A model generated the notes under the pieces. The model was not told where the DNA came from, made no database searches, and saw only the letters and a list, made by a program, of their open reading frames with translations. The position numbers and the translations under genes were made by a program. This document shows, one piece after another, positions 57,806 to 64,000 of a stretch of DNA of 64,000 bases (positions are counted from its first letter, which is position 1; every line of letters begins with the position of its first letter). Source of the stretch: Eutypa lata (Eukaryota > Ascomycota > Sordariomycetes > Xylariales > Diatrypaceae); contig JAKULF010000001.1 of assembly GCA_022661535.1 (NCBI GenBank), positions 558,001 through 622,000 on the forward strand. The letters run 5' to 3'.

Positions 57806-59714
57806 CTACAAGTCTAGCCCACGGCCTCCAAACTCCCAAACAGAAGCAACGAACAGCAGTGTCTCTTCGTCCCATCTGCGGCTTATGAGCTGCATTCCAA
57901 CCGGTAGCTTGCCAAGCTCGGTTGGAGCGCTGGCCCACCCAGCAGGCATGCTCAGAGCGGGATGGCCTGTAGCGTTAAAGGGGCATAAGTTAGCGGTGTT
58001 GCCAGCCGCGAGCCGTATCCTCTCCATTACCCCAAAACGGGGCTTGGGGTGCTTTGGGGCAACTGTTGGGTTGGAAGGGGTGATCAACACGTCTAAATTT
58101 TCCAATGCGGCGTCATAGGCAGCCTGTAGCTGGTGTACATGCATCATAGCCTTTGCAGCAGCAGAAGGGGGGTATTTCGCCGAGAGGTAATCGCTGCAGA
58201 ACAGCACGTTGGGCACAGCTGGATTGTAGGTCGACATTATCTCGAGCCAGTCGTTATTGACCGGAGGGGGTTCGAGATGAGGCATCGGATAGCTCAGTAG
58301 AGGAAGAGTGCGGTTTGTCAGAGAATAGTCACCCATACTTGTGAGTCTGGTTGCTGCCGTCCATATGGCTGGCCCAGATGCATGGAGAGGGATGCTGATT
58401 TCCTTGACCTCGGCGCCTAGGGAGCTAAACCTGTGAGCGGCTTTCCGGACAACTTCCGCGACCTCGGCATTCAGAGTTGGGACTTCCCACGCCTCCTTAA
58501 CAAGACCAATACGAAGTCCCTTGCCGGCCGACTTCTCATTCCAAGTTCCTATCTTAACCCTTTCTGAGAATCTTTCTCGGAGAGCTTGAGCATAATCCTT
58601 GACATCCTTCTGGAGGGGGGTCTCTGCTGTGGCCCTAGGGTCAAGGCCGTCAGAACCAGCAAGGGCGGTGAGAAGAACCGCAATATCTGACAGTGAAATT
58701 GCCATTGGCCCGCAGTGGTCTACAAGAGGATGAAGTGAGGCAATTCCTGTGTACGGGATAAGACCACGAGTTGGCTTTAATCCATAGACGCCGCTATACG
58801 ATGCTGGCTGAATGACATTGTGTTCGTCAACAAAATACGGAATTCAGGATTGATTGTCAAGGGTACTCACTAGCCTGATACTACCACCTTGGTCACAGCC
58901 CACAGCAAGTTCAATGCCTTCGGCAACGTCATACTTTAGACCACGCTCTGCATGCCACTTTTGAGCTGCCGTGACGGCAAGCAGAGCTCCACAACCACTG
59001 CTGCTGCCTCCCGTGGAAAAACCGACTGCCCACGGATTCTCCACCGGGCCTGTGAAACTGCTGTATGACAGCGCGCACATGGAGTAGTTTTCGCACGTTG
59101 CAGTACCTGCGACTTTCCCTCCAGCTCGCAGAACGCGTGAGACCACAGTTGCATTGATGGTCGACAGCCGATGCTCTTCGCTTTTCCCTAGAAAAGTCGG
59201 GAACGTGCCACACGTCAGGGGTATACCTCCCACGGAGATATTGTCTTTGAAGACGACGGCCCGGCCTTGCAAAGGTCCATCATCCGAGAGTTGGATATCT
59301 GCCTGTGTGGAGTACTAGCAATATGTAGGACTGTGTCGACGTAATTTGATGATCAACTCAACGCACCTTATGACTCCACGCGTTCAACGGATTCTGCTCC
59401 GGCGTAGGTCTCCAGAACACACGCTTTTGGTCGTCTGGATGCCTGCACGGCTCAAGCCGGGGATCAAGGTACTCGGGAAGGTCGATTACATGCTTGATAG
59501 CGATATCTCCGGCATGTAGAAGTTCCAGATAATCGGTTTTGTAGCGTTCCGGAATTACAAGCCCCTTTCGCGCGGCCGTCTCTTCGAGTTCTTGGGCGGT
59601 TGGCGGGTTATGGTTACTGTTAACTTGTCAACTCTGCTTTGTCAGACTTGTGCACTCATTTATAAGTCTAATTACATACGGACCACCGTTACCTGGGATA
59701 AAGAAGACGGACAT
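57806..59714 (-). CDS. amidase (amidase-signature family)
   Basis: Hydrolyses a carboxamide to acid and ammonia. Exons 59714..59693, 59623..59367, 59302..58871, 58807..57806 give about 570 residues. The Ser-cisSer-Lys triad is complete: Lys112 in VVFKDNI, Ser194 in GGSSSG and nucleophile Ser234 in CDQGGSIR. The fourth exon restores the family's SYSGVYGLKPTRGLIPYTG and HCGPMA; the last third has DVLITPSNPTVAP and NATGHPALSMPAG. No signal peptide, so probably cytosolic. The first intron is the weakest point: the acceptor just after TTGACAAG is needed to keep frame, so the start at 59714 (MSVFFIP) is provisional. Members act on acetamide, N-carbamoyl or aryl amides; substrate is unknown. It is divergent from the hydantoinase gene across an 806-bp shared promoter region, suggesting coregulation. 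Confidence 0.88.
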
Positions 59715-60005
59715 AATGGCATAACGACGCCACGGGGTGTGGTCTGATCTTCACGACCTTCAGCAGTCACAAGTAGCATAGTAATGTATTACGATTTTGT
59801 GACGAGTAATATCTTCGGGATTCAATTATTATCCTTGTCTTTAGCAACGAGTGCCGTATTGCCATAATAGCCCACGGGGATTGCCACCGTACATACCTCC
59901 CCTTGCCGAGTCCGGCAAAGCCCGCCGAGCGCTAAGGAGACCGGTATGTGGGTATTGCGGATCCGAGGTAGATTTCGGAAGATAACGCCCCCCTAATCGG
60001 GAGAC

Positions 60006-60213
60006 AGATAAAGAGATCGACTACATCCAATCAATATGCCTTGATATGATATCTTGAACTTCGATAAGGACGACAGGCATGTGTATCAATGCCAAGACCA
60101 GGAGACGTTAACCCTTCCAGGTATTTACTCCGATCCGATAAGTCACGGAGGTACGAAGATAAGGTGGAGATAGCTTGTGCCGGGGGCTAGCTTTAATATT
60201 GACGATATGATAG
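60006..60213. promoter_or_regulatory. HGATAR sites in the shared amidase/hydantoinase promoter
   Basis: Within the divergent 806-bp intergenic region (59715-60520) the GATA-factor consensus occurs at 60006 AGATAA, 60061 CGATAA, 60136 CGATAA, 60157 AGATAA and 60208 TGATAG, all on the plus strand. About two to three are expected in the whole interval by chance; three of these read GATAAG. Nitrogen derepression of both genes through AreA/Nit2 is a reasonable inference. Confidence 0.5.
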
Positions 60214-60520
60214 GTGGGTATCTGATATCTGACGTCTTCGGAGCTTCGATAATTGGTCTCAGTCGCTCTATCGGCTGTATAGTATCACTAGATTGAGAGA
60301 CTTAGGATTTTGTGCCGACTATCAATGGTACTGTGGTCGGACATGGAGATGTGCCGGTAATTTGGAGGGGTCACCACCGGTGACCGGAACATCACGCAAG
60401 CTTAGCAAATCCTAACAGCTTCATATGAAGGCAGGAGAGATGTCGTGATGAAGCGAACATCGAACCATCGCAGTTAAGGTTGACGGCTTAATCTAGAACA
60501 GCAAGAATAATACACCAGAC

Positions 60521-63500
60521 ATGGGTTCTGTTCCGGAGAGATCAGTTGAGGGGGAATACCAGTTAGGTGTCGATGTTGGTGTGAGTAGCAGTTACTTCCG
60601 AACACTGAGCTATAATTCATTTGTTCATACACTGAAATCCATCATGTAGGGTACCTTTACCGACGTCTGTGTTACGACCCCCACAGGCGAATTTGTCCGG
60701 GCGAAGACGCCATCAACCGTCCAGGATCAAAGTATAGGTGTGAAGAACGGTATCAATCAAGTAAGGGAAATCTTGAAGCAGAAGTACAACTGGGACGGTC
60801 AATTTAGCTTCATTCACCATGGAACGACCGTGGCCACCAATGCGGTGCTAGAGGGCAAGGGTGCTAAGACTGGACTGATTGTTACCGCCGGTCACAAAGA
60901 TGTAAGAAATCTCAGAGTGATTTTTACCCCAACTGGCGTGTTTTAGGAGCATTTTCATTATCAACAAGGCTTAATTGTGCTCTTAAAACATGATTGAGAG
61001 CTCCAGAATCATTAGAAGCAGAAAGAGCTAACATTGAGAGTTGTAGGTTCTTGCCATCCGCCGGTCCCAGATTCCCGGGGGACTCGGTGCATGGATAAAC
61101 TTCATCCCTCCTGAGCCCGTCGTGCCTCTTGAAAGGACGGTACAGTGTGTGGAGAGGATAGGTGTCGATGGCTCTGTTGTCACACCCGTCGACGCGAAGG
61201 CTTTGCGAGAAAGCCTGGTGGACCTCAAGCGGCAAGGGCCCGAGGCGGTAACCATCAGCTTACTGAATGCTTACAAGAACGACGAGAACGAGCGGGAAGT
61301 TGCTCGAATTGTTCGGGAGGAGCTGGGTCCGGATGTAGACATAGTATGCTCGGCCGCCGTCCTGCCAGAGCTCGGCGAATACGAACGGACAGTCACGGCA
61401 GCGGCAAATGCTGTTGTGCGCCCGGTAATCAAACGCTATCTTCATGGCTTGGAGAAGATTCTTGAGCCCGACATGCGAATCCTCCGGATTTTGAAGAGCG
61501 ATGGCGGGCTGGCAAGCGTGGGCCTTGCGCAAGAGTTGCCTGTTAACTTGCTAATGTGAGTATGTGGCCATCATTCGGGACCTTTCTACACTAACTTTCG
61601 ATGTCTCCAGGTCAGGACCAGCAGGTGGCATCCAGGGTGTGATCGACCTTGTAGCCAAGAAGACCAAGTACAAGAATCTTATCACGCTAGACATGGGAGG
61701 TACTTCGACAGATTGCGCTCTTATTGTTGATTCCAAGGCTACGCTACGCCGTGAAACGGTCATCGATAAACTCACTGTCCGCGCGCCGTCAGTCGACATC
61801 AGGACTGTTGGCGCAGGTGGAGGCTCTATCGCTAAATTTATTGAGTTGACTTCCACGATGCGAGTCGGACCAGAAAGCTCCGGCGCTACGCCGGGCCCGG
61901 CGTGTTACGGAAAGGGGGGCGTGCTCCCCACCGTCACGGATGCTAACCTTAGACTCGGTTACCTCCCTAGCATACTTCTCGGAGGTGATCTTAAGCTAGA
62001 CATTGAAGCTTCCAGTCGTGCTATCAAAGCTCTTTCTGACCAAATGGGTGAGGGCATGACGGAAGAGAAAGCCGCTGAAGGTATCATTAATCTAGTCAAC
62101 GAGACTATGTATAGCGCACTTCGTCTAGTATCTGTTGAACAAGGTCATGATCCAAGAGATTTTGCTCTAGTAGCATTTGGAGGCGCCGGTCCACTCCACG
62201 CGAACGCCATCGGAAAACTACTGGGAGCCTGGCCGGTCATCGTCCCTCCTTCTCCAGGAATTCTTTGCGCCCAAGGCGACGTCACTACGAAGCTCCGGCA
62301 TGAGCAATCTGCTTCTTTCATTCAAACACTGTCGAGCATTGACTTGGCCGAACTCAAGACAGTAACATCTGGCCTCGAAGAGCTGTGCCGTGCCAAGATG
62401 ATTGAGGCCTTCAAAGGGACTAATGGGGTGTTGCAGTTATTCTATGAATGCGATATGCGATACAAGGGGCAAGCATTGTCCCTAACCATCGATTACGACC
62501 CTCAGCTGCTATCTGATAAGGAGAGCTTCCGCAGCTACGTTACCTCTGAATTCAACAGCGTTCATCAGAAGTCGTTCGGCTACTCTCTTCCAGACTACGA
62601 ACTCGATATTGTACGTGTAGGAGTAATTGGCGCGGACGTCTCGTCCGATTCCAAGGAAACGGTAATCCCTGAAAGCGAGGTGGCACCCATCACGCCTCCA
62701 GAATCCGCAATCGTGGATCGCAAGCAAATCGTAGTTGGTGGCGAGCAACTGGAGGCAATTCTCTGGGACCGCAAAAACCTCCCAGTCTCTTCCCGCGTTC
62801 AAGGACCTTGCATCATTACGGAGATGGATTCCAACACCCTGGTTCTCCCAGGATACGCCGGTGATATTGACCATGTTGGAAACATTATAATAAATCCGTT
62901 AGAGGATTCCGCAAGGCTCCGCCCAACCGAAATGCGGCCCGATCACACAGCAGAATCAGCAGCTGAGGTGGTCGAAAAGTCACCCCTAATCCCCACACTT
63001 ATTTCTTCGGCGCTTGCGTCGATCCGGAGCGAAATGGACACATTGATGCTGCGTTGCGCTATGTCTCCGGCCATTCGTGAGCAACAGGATGAGTTCAATG
63101 TCATCACCAACAATCTTGGACAAATGCTTGTTGGCCAGTTCGGTAGCTTTATTGCAGCCTTCCTCTCCATGTGGAAGGAGGTAGATGGAACTATCGAGGA
63201 GGGGGACATATTTATTACGAACGATGTTTACCAGGTCGGCGGAGCAGTCACGCACTTGAACGATGTAATCGTTCTGTTGCCTATATTCTACAAGCACAAG
63301 CTTGTGGGATGGTCTGCAAACTTCGGTCACCTAACAGATGTAGGTGGTAAAGTGCCCGGAAGTATGTCTATCGAGTCAACGACTATCTTTGAAGACGGAG
63401 TCCAGATTCCAGTCGTCAAGCTGTATAGGAAAGGTGTGCTCAACGAAGATTTGGTTGATGTCCTGTGCCGCAACTCACGGCAGCCTGAGTGGTACCGTAG

Positions 63501-64000
63501 CGACTTGACGGCTCTTGTGTCAGCTTGTCGCGTGGCGGCAACCCGCATATGCGAGCTTAATGATCGCTTTGGCCCACTGCAAGTGTCCCCCCCTTTTACT
63601 TAAGAATGACTTCCCCGCTAACAGGATACATGCAGCGTATACGAAGCAGCATGTAATGAGCTGTTGCGCCGAAATAAGGTAGCAGTTTGCAACCTTATTG
63701 ATACTCAATTCTCGGAAGAGCCGAGTGTCTTCACCGACTTCGTCGATGACGATGGAGCTGGTGTAGGACCATACGCAGTCAAATGTACCATGAGTAGGAG
63801 AAATGGAAAGCTATTCTTCGACTGGGCCGGAACTAGCGCCCAAAGTGAAAGGTCGATCAATTACATGCTTTCGCCGACCATGTTTAAGATGTTCGTCGGA
63901 TACTATCTCCTAGCTGTATTCGATCCCGAGTGTGTCGTCAACGACGGATTCCACGATTACATCGATATGAACATTCCCGAAGGATCTGTCATCAAACCTG
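60521..64000 (+). CDS. fused hydantoinase A/B (5-oxoprolinase-type), 3' truncated by window
   Basis: ATP-dependent ring-opening enzyme family that includes N-methylhydantoinase, 5-oxoprolinase and acetophenone/acetone carboxylases. Exons 60521..60580, 60650..60901, 61047..61555, 61611..63582 and 63625 onward, all with GT-AG introns; 1,056 residues are visible and the frame is open at the edge. HyuA half: LGVDVGGTFTDVCV (residues 15-28, split by intron 1), HHGTTVATNAVLEGKG, RSQIPGGLGAWINF, then SGPAGGIQG and TLDMGGTSTD (299-308), the phosphate-binding motifs of the ASKHA fold. HyuB half begins around PLIPTLISSALASI, followed by RCAMSPAIREQQD, GDIFITNDVYQVGGAVTHLND and DWAGTSAQSERSIN. It differs from the usual fungal 5-oxoprolinase start (RGGTFTD in place of GGTFTD context), so it is more likely a hydantoinase-like paralogue. 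Substrate unknown. Divergent from the amidase, a pairing that suits hydrolysis of a cyclic amide followed by its open-chain product. Confidence 0.92.

Overview
The window looks like nuclear DNA of a filamentous ascomycete (Pezizomycotina), perhaps a Sordariomycete. The coding genes have short introns (about 50-145 nt) with GTAAGT-like donors and CTAAC-like branch sites. The gene families are typical of that group: a Zn2Cys6 activator, a HET-domain protein, a relic of a fungal F-box/DUF6546 family, and a Dal5-type permease. Two sharply bounded stretches of almost pure A+T look like repeat-induced point mutation (RIP). All exon models below were built by hand from splice motifs and expected protein-family continuity; they are not supported by transcripts.

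Layout. 0.4-2.8 kb: a Zn2Cys6 transcription factor on the minus strand. 2.8-12.9 kb: a long gene-poor stretch with simple repeats. 12.9-14.1 kb: adenine deaminase. 16.1-17.5 kb: a secreted FMN-dependent 2-hydroxyacid oxidase-like enzyme. 21.4-23.3 kb: a HET-domain gene interrupted by one in-frame TAG. 23.9-26.2 kb: a membrane-anchored HSL-type esterase. 28.0-29.7 kb: a DUF6546/F-box pseudogene. 30.5-32.0 kb: mitochondrial acetylornithine aminotransferase. 32.5-33.5 kb: fragments of an unrecognised, apparently decayed gene. 34.5-35.9 kb: an amino-acid permease. 38.0-39.6 kb: a PARP-like protein. 40.0-40.7 kb: a small A+T-rich element with inverted terminal repeats.

From 41.7 kb to the right edge the genes look like a catabolic set: an NmrA-like NAD(P) sensor or reductase, a methylmalonate-semialdehyde-dehydrogenase-like ALDH, a 2-oxoglutarate/Fe(II) oxygenase, then a 4.7-kb RIP-degraded repeat island, a Dal5-type anion permease, a second 2-oxoglutarate/Fe(II) oxygenase, an amidase, and a fused hydantoinase A/B (5-oxoprolinase-type) gene that runs off the window. 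Taken together this suggests import, oxidation, ring opening and amide hydrolysis of a nitrogenous (cyclic amide or imide-like) compound. HGATAR sites, the motif bound by AreA-type nitrogen regulators, are clustered upstream of several of these genes. The substrate cannot be read from the sequence.

Other points of note are an 80-bp diverged direct repeat flanking the large A+T island, a ~165-bp repeat period with alternating orientation inside it, a 13-nt micro-exon in the permease, and the single nonsense codon in the HET gene.
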